A stretch of 7,764 nucleotides of DNA. Origin: an uncultured bacterium (GTDB lineage: Bacteria; Verrucomicrobiota; Kiritimatiellia; CAIKKV01). A program made the position numbers and the translations under genes. How positions within the stretch are numbered: the first letter of the stretch is position 1; each line of letters starts with the position of its first letter. Below are positions 1 to 5,768 of the stretch, piece by piece. A model generated the notes under the pieces. That model saw only the letters and a program-made list of their open reading frames with translations. It was not told where the DNA came from and searched no databases. The stretch is from positions 1-7,764 of the forward strand of contig CAIKKV010000156.1 of the NCBI GenBank assembly GCA_903828035.1, read 5' to 3'.

Positions 1-67
1 CCGCGCATTTGGCGTAGCCCGCCACGGGATCGGTCATCACCAGGTACAGGCCGAAGGAATCGGGCAT
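1..67 (-). CDS. thiE: ThiE-like thiamine-phosphate synthase, N-terminal 22 codons only (runs off left edge)
   Basis: The reverse strand from position 67 reads [20 protein letters not shown] and then two more residues before the window ends. The YLVMTDP stretch resembles the first beta strand of thiamine-phosphate synthase, a TIM barrel that joins HMP pyrophosphate to thiazole phosphate. Its ATG shares one base with the TGA of the upstream thi4 gene (TGATG, 69-65). This suggests translational coupling in one operon, and the function follows directly on the Thi4 product. Only 22 residues are visible, so no catalytic residue can be checked. The call rests on this short motif plus the neighbouring gene and could be another TIM-barrel enzyme. 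Confidence 0.6.
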   Translation of the reverse strand, partial: MPDSFGLYLVMTDPVAGYAKCA

Positions 68-852
68 CACTTTTCCAGGTCCTGCGCGATGAGGGCCGCC
101 AGTTTGCGTCCGCTCTTCAGCATGCCGCCGAAGATGGGGCCCATGCGGAAGCCGCCCTGCACGTTGTTGGCGGCCATGCCGCAGGCGTAAAGGCCGGGGA
201 AGAGCCGCTTGGTGTTGCTCACCGTGGTGATCTCCCCGCTTTCCATCCACATCGGCTTTTCGCCCAGGATGCCCCCGGTGGGGGAATCGATCTTGATGCC
301 CGCCTTGCGGGTGGCCATGGCCACGATTTCGCTGGGGTGGCCGGTGCCGTCGGCCACGGCGCGGGCGGAGATGACCAGCGGATCCACGTGCATCTCGAGG
401 CGCACCACGGGAGTCCAGTTGATCACCACGCCGCAGACGCTCTCGTTGTGGAAGACGATGTCCTCGACCTTGACGGCGTTGAAGAGGGTGGCGCCGGCTT
501 GAACGGCGCCGAAGATGAGGCCCGAGGCCATTTCGACGGCGTCGCAGGTCCGGTAGCCGTTGCCGGCGTCCTCGGTGCGGATGCCGAAGTCGGAGAGGAT
601 GGAGACGGCGTCGTCCTGGACCACGACCTCGTTCATCAGCATGCCGCCGCCCCAGACGCCGCCGCCAGGCGCCAGCTTGCTCTCGAAGAGGGCCACCTTG
701 AAGCCGGCCTTGGCCAGGTCGCGCGCGGCCACGAGGCAGGAGGGGCCGGCGCCGACCAGGGCCACATCGAGGGCCAGGTGGGATTCGAGCTTTTTGAAAT
801 AGCGGCGCACAATGGCGCTCGTGATGGTTTCTTCCATGACAGTCGGGTTCAT
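67..852 (-). CDS. thi4: Thi4-family thiamine thiazole synthase, likely sulfide-using type
   Basis: This 261-residue protein has the Thi4 layout: an N-terminal Rossmann dinucleotide-binding motif (GAGPSC, 34-39), an acidic end to the second strand (FES, 56-58), a glycine-rich loop (PGGGVWGGG, 62-70), a central ADGTGH motif (167-172) and a C-terminal [13 protein letters not shown] segment (233-245). Family members build the thiazole ring of thiamine from NAD and glycine. Eukaryotic enzymes donate sulfur from their own active-site Cys, while many archaeal and bacterial ones lack it and use sulfide with iron. The only Cys residues are at 39, 103, 140 and 224, none in the central conserved stretch, which favours the sulfide-using type (inference). 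The start at 852 is chosen because AAGGAG (863-858) lies five bases before it; a longer frame to 912 has no such site. The third glycine of GxGxxG is Cys. The thiE-like gene follows directly. Confidence 0.88.
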   Translation of the reverse strand: MNPTVMEETITSAIVRRYFKKLESHLALDVALVGAGPSCLVAARDLAKAGFKVALFESKLAPGGGVWGGGMLMNEVVVQDDAVSILSDFGIRTEDAGNGYRTCDAVEMASGLIFGAVQAGATLFNAVKVEDIVFHNESVCGVVINWTPVVRLEMHVDPLVISARAVADGTGHPSEIVAMATRKAGIKIDSPTGGILGEKPMWMESGEITTVSNTKRLFPGLYACGMAANNVQGGFRMGPIFGGMLKSGRKLAALIAQDLEK

Positions 853-857
853 TCGGG

Positions 858-863
858 CTCCTT
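858..863 (-). promoter_or_regulatory. Ribosome binding site fixing the thi4 start
   Basis: AAGGAG reads on the minus strand at 863-858, five bases before the ATG at 852. It decides the start in favour of MNPTVMEE over the upstream in-frame Met at 912. Confidence 0.75.
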
Positions 864-873
864 GAATGGCATC

Positions 874-902
874 ATGATCGGGAAATGGGCCGGACGGGTC
901 AA
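874..902 (-). promoter_or_regulatory. Predicted sigma-70-type promoter of the thi4-thiE genes
   Basis: On the minus strand TTGACC (902-897) is followed after 17 bases by GATCAT (879-874). These match the -35 and -10 consensus at five of six and four of six positions. Transcription would begin near 867, giving a leader of only about 15 bases before the ATG. That leaves no room for a TPP riboswitch, and no CTGAGA-type riboswitch core is seen in the intergenic region. The sigma-factor preferences of the host are unknown. Confidence 0.45.
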
Positions 903-925
903 GCCGTTTCACAAGCCGTGCTCCG

Positions 926-956
926 ATGTTGACAATTCTGTTCGTTTTGTCAACAT
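926..956. promoter_or_regulatory. Palindromic operator upstream of fabZ-fabV, probably bound by the TetR-family regulator
   Basis: A perfect inverted repeat has 10-base arms, ATGTTGACAA (926-935) and TTGTCAACAT (947-956), separated by 11 bases. Its core TGACAA-N11-TTGTCA (930-952) recurs with identical spacing and one base changed at 3238-3260, just upstream of the tetR-type gene. TetR-family repressors bind palindromes of this kind, so a shared operator is the simplest reading. The left arm contains a perfect TTGACA -35 box for the fab genes, so binding there would block RNA polymerase. The regulator-site pairing is inferred from position and sequence match only. Confidence 0.65.
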
Positions 957-957
957 T
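929..957 (+). promoter_or_regulatory. Candidate promoter of fabZ-fabV embedded in the operator
   Basis: TTGACA (929-934) is a perfect -35 box. The hexamer 17 bases on, AACATT (952-957), is a poor -10 with three of six matches. The promoter would be almost entirely covered by the palindrome at 926-956, as expected for repression. The weak -10 keeps confidence low. Confidence 0.4.
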
Positions 958-981
958 AGCGGATTATTTGGAGGAGAAAGT

Positions 982-1440
982 ATGGGTCACCCTGCCGCTG
1001 ATAACACACCGGGCTCGCTCGCGGATATCCAGTCGCTGATTCCGCACCGCGATCCTTTCCTGTTTGTCGACCGCCTGGAGAGCTGGGAAAACGGGAAGGT
1101 GATCGGGTACCGGTTGTTCCGGGAAACCGATTCGTTTTTCAAGGGCCATTTCCCGGGTTATCCCGTGGTGCCGGGCGTGATCCTGATCGAATGCCTGGCT
1201 CAGTGCGGCGGGGCGGGCGTCCTGAAGCGGGGGCTGCTGCCACCGCATGCGATCATTTTCATGGCGGCCGTCCTGGAAGCCAAGTTCCGCCGGCCGGTGC
1301 GCCCTGGAGACGAGATCCGCATGGAGGTTGACGATATCCGGGTTTCGAGCAAGATGCTGAAGCAGAAGGGCAAGGCCTGGGTGGAGGGCGCGCTTGCCGT
1401 GGAAGCCGAGTGGATGTGCGTGGCCGGAGAGGCGAAATGA
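982..1440 (+). CDS. fabZ: FabZ-like 3-hydroxyacyl-ACP dehydratase
   Basis: This 152-residue hot-dog-fold protein is of normal FabZ length. It carries the family signature: IPHRDPFLFVD near the N terminus (20-30), then GHFPGYPVVPG (55-65) with the catalytic His at 56, and the catalytic Glu at 70 in IECLAQ. The enzyme removes water from 3-hydroxyacyl-ACP to give trans-2-enoyl-ACP in the cytoplasmic type II fatty-acid cycle. The start at 982 is preceded by GGAGGAGA (970-977), a strong ribosome binding site; the frame stays open further upstream but only as antisense to thi4. Its stop overlaps the fabV start (ATGA, 1437-1440), so the dehydratase and the next enzyme of the cycle are translationally coupled. 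The upstream palindrome suggests control by the TetR-family regulator. A specialised dehydratase for another acyl pathway cannot be excluded. Confidence 0.9.
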   Translation: MGHPAADNTPGSLADIQSLIPHRDPFLFVDRLESWENGKVIGYRLFRETDSFFKGHFPGYPVVPGVILIECLAQCGGAGVLKRGLLPPHAIIFMAAVLEAKFRRPVRPGDEIRMEVDDIRVSSKMLKQKGKAWVEGALAVEAEWMCVAGEAK

Positions 1441-2624
1441 TTATCGATAAGCCCTTGGTCCGCAGCAATATATGCATGAACGCCCATCCCGTCGGCCTGG
1501 CCGAGGCCGTGCGTCAGCAGATTGAATACGTCCAGAAGCGCGGGGCCATTCCCAACGGGCCCGCAACGGTGCTGGTGATCGGCTGTTCCACCGGCTACGG
1601 ATTGGCCAGCCGCATCACGGCCGCCTTCGGCTGCCAGGCGGTCACCCTTGGTGTTTCCTTTGAACGCGCCGCCACCCCGGAGCGGCTCGGCTCGCCCGGC
1701 TGGTACAATAACCGGGAGCTGGACCGGGAGGCCCGGGCCGCCGGCCTGGGCAGCCTGACGCTTGAGCTGGATGCCTTTGGAGACGAGGCCAAGGAGCAGG
1801 TGGTGGCTGAGCTGCGGCGGATGGGGCGCAAGGCGGACCTGGTGGTGTACAGCGTGGCCAGCCCGGTGCGGACCGACCCGGTCAGCGGCGTGCTGTACCG
1901 CTCGGTGCTGAAGACCGTGGCCGATGCCTATGCGGGCGCGACCGTGGACCTGATCAGCGGCCAGCTGGGGGTCTGCACGATCAGCGCGGCCACCCCTGAA
2001 GAGATCGAGGGCACGGTGAAGGTGATGGGCGGGGAGGACTGGGCGCGCTGGATGACGTGCCTGGAGAAGGCGGGCGTCCTGGCGACGGGCTGCCGCAGCC
2101 TGGCCTATTCCTATATCGGCCCCGAGTTTTCGCACGCGATTTACCGGCACGGCAGCATCGGGAGCGCCAAGGCGCACCTGGAAAAGACGGCTTTTGAGAT
2201 TGACCGCATGATGCAGGCCACGGTCAAGGGGCGGGCCTGGGTTTCCGTGAACAAGGCGCTGGTCACCCGCGCCAGCGCGGTGATTCCCGGCATTGCGCTC
2301 TACATGGGCTGCCTGTTCAAGGTGATGAAGGAGATGGGCCTCCACGAAGGCTGCGTGGAGCAGGTCGAGCGCCTGTTCCGGGAGAAGCTTTACACGGGCG
2401 GCCCCGTTCCTCTCGACGAGGAGAGCCGCATCCGGGTGGATGACTGGGAGATGCGCCCGGATGTGCAGGCGGAGGTGTCGCTGCGCATGGACCGGATCAC
2501 CTCGGAAAACATCGCCGAGCTGACGGATCTGGACGGCATCCGGCATGACTTCCTGGAAGTGCACGGCTTCGACGTGGCGGGCGTGGATTACGCGGCGGAC
2601 GTCGACCCGATGGGCGGCGGCTGA
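1437..2624 (+). CDS. fabV: FabV-type NADH-dependent enoyl-ACP (trans-2-enoyl-CoA) reductase
   Basis: This 395-residue protein matches FabV along its whole length. It opens with a MIIDKPLVRSNICMNAHPVG-type start, has a nucleotide-binding GCSTGYG motif (49-55), VMGGEDW (196-202) and the catalytic pair Tyr236 and Lys245 in the family's Y-x8-K arrangement. It ends with GVDYAADVDP, also typical. FabV reduces trans-2-enoyl-ACP or -CoA, completing the elongation cycle that FabZ feeds. It is known as the triclosan-tolerant alternative to FabI. The ATG at 1437 overlaps the fabZ stop and has GGAGAGG (1426-1432) before it; this start reproduces the usual N terminus. The last 37 bases overlap the convergent regulator gene. 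No fabI or fabK is in the window, so it cannot be said whether FabV is the only reductase of the cell. Confidence 0.95.
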   Translation: MIIDKPLVRSNICMNAHPVGLAEAVRQQIEYVQKRGAIPNGPATVLVIGCSTGYGLASRITAAFGCQAVTLGVSFERAATPERLGSPGWYNNRELDREARAAGLGSLTLELDAFGDEAKEQVVAELRRMGRKADLVVYSVASPVRTDPVSGVLYRSVLKTVADAYAGATVDLISGQLGVCTISAATPEEIEGTVKVMGGEDWARWMTCLEKAGVLATGCRSLAYSYIGPEFSHAIYRHGSIGSAKAHLEKTAFEIDRMMQATVKGRAWVSVNKALVTRASAVIPGIALYMGCLFKVMKEMGLHEGCVEQVERLFREKLYTGGPVPLDEESRIRVDDWEMRPDVQAEVSLRMDRITSENIAELTDLDGIRHDFLEVHGFDVAGVDYAADVDPMGGG

Positions 2625-3217
2625 GGCATTTCGATTGCATGGACCACCAGCGAGATGGCGGTCTTGATATCGTCCACGTTCTCCTCGCCCAGGATGGCCA
2701 GCCGCAGCGTGGCCGCCTCGAATAGCGAGAAGATGGCCTGGTAGATCTGGCTGGGATCGCAGGGCTTCAGCTCGCCGCGTTTGACGCCTTCCCGGATGAG
2801 GGCCGTATAGACCTTGCGGGCGCCGGCGGTCATGTGCAGCACTTTGGTTCTGGGGTTCACCCCTTTGGACCGAAGGAGGGTGAAATATTCCAGCAGCACG
2901 TTGAACAGGCTGCGCTCCTCCATGAACCGGTCCACCAGGATCGTGGACAGGATCAGCAGCTTGGCGCCGGAAGAGAGCGCCGGGTCGGCCATCGTGGCGC
3001 GGAAGCGGGTTTCGATATCATGGATGATCAGCATGATGCCGCCGCGGAAGATGGCTTTCTTGTTGGGGAAATAGAGGTAGAGGATAGGCCGGCTGATGCC
3101 GCAGCGGTCGGAGATCTTTTGAAAGGTGGTGTTGGCGTAGCCTTCGGAATAAAAGACGTCCATGGCCTTTTGCAGGATCGTCAATTTGCGCTTCTCATGC
3201 TCGACCAATTGCGACAC
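2588..3217 (-). CDS. TetR/AcrR-family transcriptional regulator, probable repressor of fabZ-fabV and itself
   Basis: The protein has about 209 residues, the normal TetR size. The N-terminal DNA-binding domain is clear: AMDVFYSEGYANTTFQKIS followed by DRCGISRPILYLYFPNKKAIF, the helix-turn-helix and the YxYFxNK signature. The helical C-terminal ligand domain carries no recognisable ligand signature. I choose the GTG at 3217 because AGAAGGGCGG lies a suitable distance upstream. A TTG at 3235 is in frame but has no ribosome binding site and falls against the operator; a TTG at 3208 is a third option. The gene converges on fabV and shares 37 bases with its end. The palindrome next to its promoter matches the one in front of fabZ, so autoregulation and control of fabZV are likely, with an acyl-ACP or acyl-CoA effector as a plausible but unproven signal. 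Confidence 0.88.
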   Translation of the reverse strand: MSQLVEHEKRKLTILQKAMDVFYSEGYANTTFQKISDRCGISRPILYLYFPNKKAIFRGGIMLIIHDIETRFRATMADPALSSGAKLLILSTILVDRFMEERSLFNVLLEYFTLLRSKGVNPRTKVLHMTAGARKVYTALIREGVKRGELKPCDPSQIYQAIFSLFEAATLRLAILGEENVDDIKTAISLVVHAIEMPQPPPIGSTSAA

Positions 3218-3237
3218 GGCGTCCGCCCTTCTCAAAC

Positions 3238-3260
3238 TGACAAAAAGATAGTTTTTGTAA
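3238..3260. promoter_or_regulatory. Palindromic operator upstream of the TetR-family gene
   Basis: TGACAAAAA (3238-3246) and TTTTTGTAA (3252-3260) form an inverted repeat with one mismatch and a five-base centre. The outer halves, TGACAA-N11-TTGTAA, match the fabZ operator core with identical 23-base length and one base changed. It touches the predicted -10 element of the regulator gene on its downstream side, a classical place for autorepression. Confidence 0.6.
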
Positions 3261-3288
3261 TATTAAGTAAAGAATCACGCTTGCGCAA
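3260..3288 (-). promoter_or_regulatory. Predicted promoter of the TetR-family gene
   Basis: On the minus strand TTGCGC (3288-3283) and TAATAT (3265-3260) are separated by 17 bases. The -10 matches four of six consensus bases and abuts the palindrome at 3238-3260. Transcription would start inside that palindrome, leaving a leader of about 35 bases before the GTG at 3217. The stretch lies in an AT-rich pocket unlike the surrounding GC-rich genes. Confidence 0.45.
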
Positions 3289-3331
3289 TGGAAAAATGGA
3301 ACTTGGGGGGCGGGCGGAGGCGATAGGCCTG

Positions 3332-4540
3332 TCAGGGCGAGGGGAAGGTGAAGAAGAAGGTGGTTCCTTTTCCCGGTTCCGATTCCGCCCAGATCTGGCC
3401 GCCGTTCCGCTCCACGATTTTTTTGCAGATGGCCAGGCCGATGCCGGTTCCGGGATATTCATCGGCCGCGTGCAGGCGCTGGAAGATCATGAAAATCCGG
3501 GTCAGGTATTCCGACTCAATGCCGATGCCGTTGTCCTTTACCGAAAAGAGCCAGTGGCTATTCTGCCGTTTGGCCCCGATGTGGACCTCGGGCGTTTTGC
3601 TTCCCCGGAACTTGAGCGCATTGCCGATCAGGTTCTGGAACAGCTGGACCAGCTCGGTCGGGCTGCCCTGCAGGACGGGAAGGGGGTCGCAGGTGATCGA
3701 CGCTCCGGTCTCCTCCAGCGTGGCTTGGAGATTCTTCAGCGCGGTTTTGACGGACTCGCCCGTGTCGACGGCGGACACGTCCTGCTTGCGCCCCACCCGG
3801 GAGTAGGCCAGCAGGTCGTCCACCAGCTGCTGCATGCGGGCGCCGCCCTCCTCGGCCAGGGCGATATATTCCAGCCCTTGTGAGTCGAGCTTCCCGGCGC
3901 TGTGCTCGCGCAGCAGGGACATGAAGCCGGTCACCATGCGGAGGGGCTCTTTCAGGTCATGCGAGCTCACATACGCGAACTGTTCCAGGTCGTTGTTGGA
4001 GCGCTTCAGCTCCGCCGCCGAGCGCTCCAGCCGGGCGGCCATGGCGCGGGTCGCTTCCGTCTCCGCCCGGAGGGCCTTCGTTCGCTTTTCCACCTGGAGG
4101 CGGAGGGAGCGGGACCAGGCGAGCGAGAGCGCGAGGAGCAGGAGCAGGGGCAGCATGCTCAGGCCGCTGATCTTGAGGATGGTCCGGCGGGAGGGGGTGG
4201 GGGGCTCGTAGGGGTTAAGCCAGCGGGCCTGGATGCGGCGGTAGTCGCCTGAGTCTTTCGTCTGGCTCAGGCCCTCCGAGAAATTGGCCAGCAGCGCCTC
4301 CTTGCCGTGCGGCGCGGCGAAGCAGTATTCGACGGAAAGAACCGGCTTGGCCGACAGCTTCAGGTTGTCCCACTTGTTCTTCCGGATCCAGTACAGGGCC
4401 TGGATGCGGCCCATGAGGGCGCAATCCTGCCGGCCGGCGGCCAGTCGTCGAAGCGCCTCCTCGGGCGTGCCGACCACCACCAGCTGCCCGCCGTATCCCT
4501 GTTCCCGCGCCCAGTCATGCATGATGTCGCCGTCCTGCAC
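3332..4540 (-). CDS. Downstream fragment of the kinase: end of binding domain 2, membrane helix, HisKA and HATPase
   Basis: Residue numbers here count from the GTG at 4540; add 368 for the whole protein. Residues 1-112 finish the second solute-binding domain. A hydrophobic helix follows (about 120-143, with a run of leucines), then a charged coiled-coil linker (146-185). The phosphoacceptor is His194 in SSHDLKEPLR. The ATP-binding domain shows the N box (QNLIGNALKF, 302-311), DNGIGIE (336-342), an F-box region (IFMIFQRLH) and GTGIGLA (364-370), ending at the usual distance from the stop. All kinase motifs are intact. The start is doubtful: the GTG encodes Val in a conserved ILVQDGDIM stretch, so it is probably not a natural start, although AAGGGG lies 12-18 bases before it. 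Expressed alone it would lack a signal peptide and half its sensor. Confidence 0.7.
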   Translation of the reverse strand: MQDGDIMHDWAREQGYGGQLVVVGTPEEALRRLAAGRQDCALMGRIQALYWIRKNKWDNLKLSAKPVLSVEYCFAAPHGKEALLANFSEGLSQTKDSGDYRRIQARWLNPYEPPTPSRRTILKISGLSMLPLLLLLALSLAWSRSLRLQVEKRTKALRAETEATRAMAARLERSAAELKRSNNDLEQFAYVSSHDLKEPLRMVTGFMSLLREHSAGKLDSQGLEYIALAEEGGARMQQLVDDLLAYSRVGRKQDVSAVDTGESVKTALKNLQATLEETGASITCDPLPVLQGSPTELVQLFQNLIGNALKFRGSKTPEVHIGAKRQNSHWLFSVKDNGIGIESEYLTRIFMIFQRLHAADEYPGTGIGLAICKKIVERNGGQIWAESEPGKGTTFFFTFPSP

Positions 4541-4642
4541 CAGGATGGTCTTCCCCTTGAGCCCGGAAACTTCGGGCTCGCCGGCGCGGGAGATGATGAC
4601 GTGGTGGACAACGGAATGGGGGAGAGAAATGGCGAAGCGCTT

Positions 4643-4645
4643 TTA
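4643..4645 (-). other. Premature in-frame TAA within the sensor kinase gene
   Basis: The minus strand reads CCC GAA CGG TAA AAG CGC TTC. Codons on both sides belong to the same frame and the same domain. One substitution from a common sense codon (for example GAA, AAA, CAA or TCA) would create this stop, and no insertion or deletion is needed. Confidence 0.8.
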
Positions 4646-5644
4646 CCGTTCGGGCGAATAAAAAAGGCCCTGGAGTATGTCGATTTCCCCGCGGTCCACC
4701 GCCGCGAGAATCTCGGACCAGCGGCCCAGCCGGATGTCTACCGCCAGCCCCATCTGTTTCGCGATTTCGCGGGTCAGGTCGGAGTTGAATCCCGACGCGA
4801 GCCCCTTGTCGCCCGAATACTCGAAAGGCGGATACCGGTAATCGCCCCCGACGATGATCTGGTCGCGGGGACGGTCCAGGGCTTCAAGCGGGGAAAACCA
4901 CCGGGTATGGACGTGATGGAAGGTGTCATTGGCGATGAGGATCGAGAGCCCTTCGTTCAGGAGTTCGAGGGTCGGCTTATCCCCTTTCCGGACGGCAAAG
5001 CAGAACTTCTGGGAATAATCGGCGAGCAGGTTTCCCGCGACCTTCAGGTTCGTCAGGTTTCCGCTCTTCATGAGCTGGAAGGCCAGGAGCCGCTGGATAA
5101 CAACGGCGTCATGCTTTCCCTCGGACAGCTCCTGCAAGGCCCGGGCGAAGGAGGGCAGGGGCTCGATGAGGGCTCCCAGGTTGGCCGTGCGCAGGTATTC
5201 ATGGGCGATGTCCTCCTCGAGAACCGCCACATGCTTTCCCTTCAAATCCTCCTTCTTCGTGATGTCGGCATTGTCCTTCCGCACCACGATGGCCCCGTGC
5301 GAGGAGAGGTAGGGGAACGTGAAGTCGAAAAGGGGCTCCCGCTCGGGGGTGCGCGCCACCAGGGGCAGCACGTCGAGCCGCCCCTCCGCGAGGTCCTTCT
5401 TCAGCTCGGGCCAGGGGGCTGTCTTGAACGTGATCTCCCGCCCCATGGTTCGCGCGGTTTCGCGCAGGAGTTCCACGGAAAAGCCGTCGGCCTGCCCGTC
5501 CGCCCTCACGAGGCAGAACGGCTCGTAGTCGTACTCGCACCCCGCCCGGAGGGGCGGTTCAGCGGACGCCAAAGCCGGCAGCCAGGCGGCGAGCAGGAGC
5601 GCCGCGAAGCGAGGCAGGGCCGCCCATCGGATTTTCGGGTTCAT
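4643..5644 (-). CDS. Upstream fragment of the kinase: signal peptide and periplasmic solute-binding domains
   Basis: This 333-residue piece starts with a signal peptide: a basic N terminus, a hydrophobic core and a likely cleavage after ASA at 28. A first complete SBP_bac_3-like domain follows from about 32 to 255 (opening LRAGCEYDYEPFCLVRADGQ, with DVLPLVARTPER mid-domain). A second begins near 261 with IIVGGDYRYPPFEYSGDKGL and is cut at SPER333 by TAA. Domains of this family bind amino acids or similar small solutes. The ATG at 5644 is supported by AGGAG eight bases upstream. If translated alone, the product would be a secreted or periplasmic protein with one full and one partial binding lobe and no kinase. 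The ligand cannot be told from sequence. Confidence 0.75.
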   Translation of the reverse strand: MNPKIRWAALPRFAALLLAAWLPALASAEPPLRAGCEYDYEPFCLVRADGQADGFSVELLRETARTMGREITFKTAPWPELKKDLAEGRLDVLPLVARTPEREPLFDFTFPYLSSHGAIVVRKDNADITKKEDLKGKHVAVLEEDIAHEYLRTANLGALIEPLPSFARALQELSEGKHDAVVIQRLLAFQLMKSGNLTNLKVAGNLLADYSQKFCFAVRKGDKPTLELLNEGLSILIANDTFHHVHTRWFSPLEALDRPRDQIIVGGDYRYPPFEYSGDKGLASGFNSDLTREIAKQMGLAVDIRLGRWSEILAAVDRGEIDILQGLFYSPER

Positions 5645-5671
5645 CGACGCACTCCTCTCGGGGTCGCCGCC

Positions 5672-5700
5672 AGAGTATTTCTTTGGAGGGGAATCGTCAA
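5672..5700 (-). promoter_or_regulatory. Predicted promoter of the sensor kinase gene
   Basis: On the minus strand TTGACG (5700-5695, five of six -35 matches) and TACTCT (5677-5672, keeping the key first two and last bases of the -10) are 17 bases apart. Start of transcription would be near 5665, about 20 bases before the ATG. It is divergent from the fucU promoter. Confidence 0.45.
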
Positions 5701-5717
5701 TTTTATTTAGCGGAAAC

Positions 5718-5745
5718 TTGTTCCTGCCTGGAAAACGGCTATGAT
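5718..5745 (+). promoter_or_regulatory. Predicted promoter of the fucU-like gene
   Basis: TTGTTC (5718-5723) and TATGAT (5740-5745, five of six matches) are 16 bases apart. Transcription would begin near 5752, leaving a leader of under 20 bases that still contains the ribosome binding site AAAGGA (5757-5762). Confidence 0.5.
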
Positions 5746-5768
5746 GACCGGCAACGAAAGGAACGCTT

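Larger units (their letters stand above)
3332..5644 (-). pseudogene. Receptor histidine kinase with tandem solute-binding domains, interrupted by an in-frame TAA
   Basis: One reading frame runs from the ATG at 5644 to the TGA at 3334-3332, equal to 770 codons before the stop, and is broken only by TAA at 4645-4643 (codon 334). The frame on both sides encodes consecutive parts of one protein. Before the stop it reads GLFYSPER and after it KRFAISLPHSVVHHVII, which together give the usual middle of a second bacterial solute-binding (SBP_bac_3-like) domain. No frameshift is needed to join them. The intact form would sense a small molecule outside the membrane and phosphorylate a response regulator, none of which is in the window. 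The interruption may be real decay, a strain-level mutation or a base-call error; the two halves are also listed separately. Confidence 0.75.

Noticed and set aside
337..981. Long plus-strand open frame upstream of and in frame with fabZ
   Set aside because: It is antisense to thi4, rich in Gly, Ala, Asp and His as expected of a GC-rich shadow frame, and the true fabZ N terminus with a strong ribosome binding site is at 982.
1200..2564. 454-codon minus-strand open frame opposite fabZ-fabV
   Set aside because: His, Arg and Ala-rich shadow frame; FabZ and FabV on the plus strand are unambiguous.
4307..5710. 467-codon plus-strand open frame opposite the kinase
   Set aside because: It covers the antisense of the signal-peptide and binding-domain region and shows no recognisable domain; the opposite strand explains the sequence.
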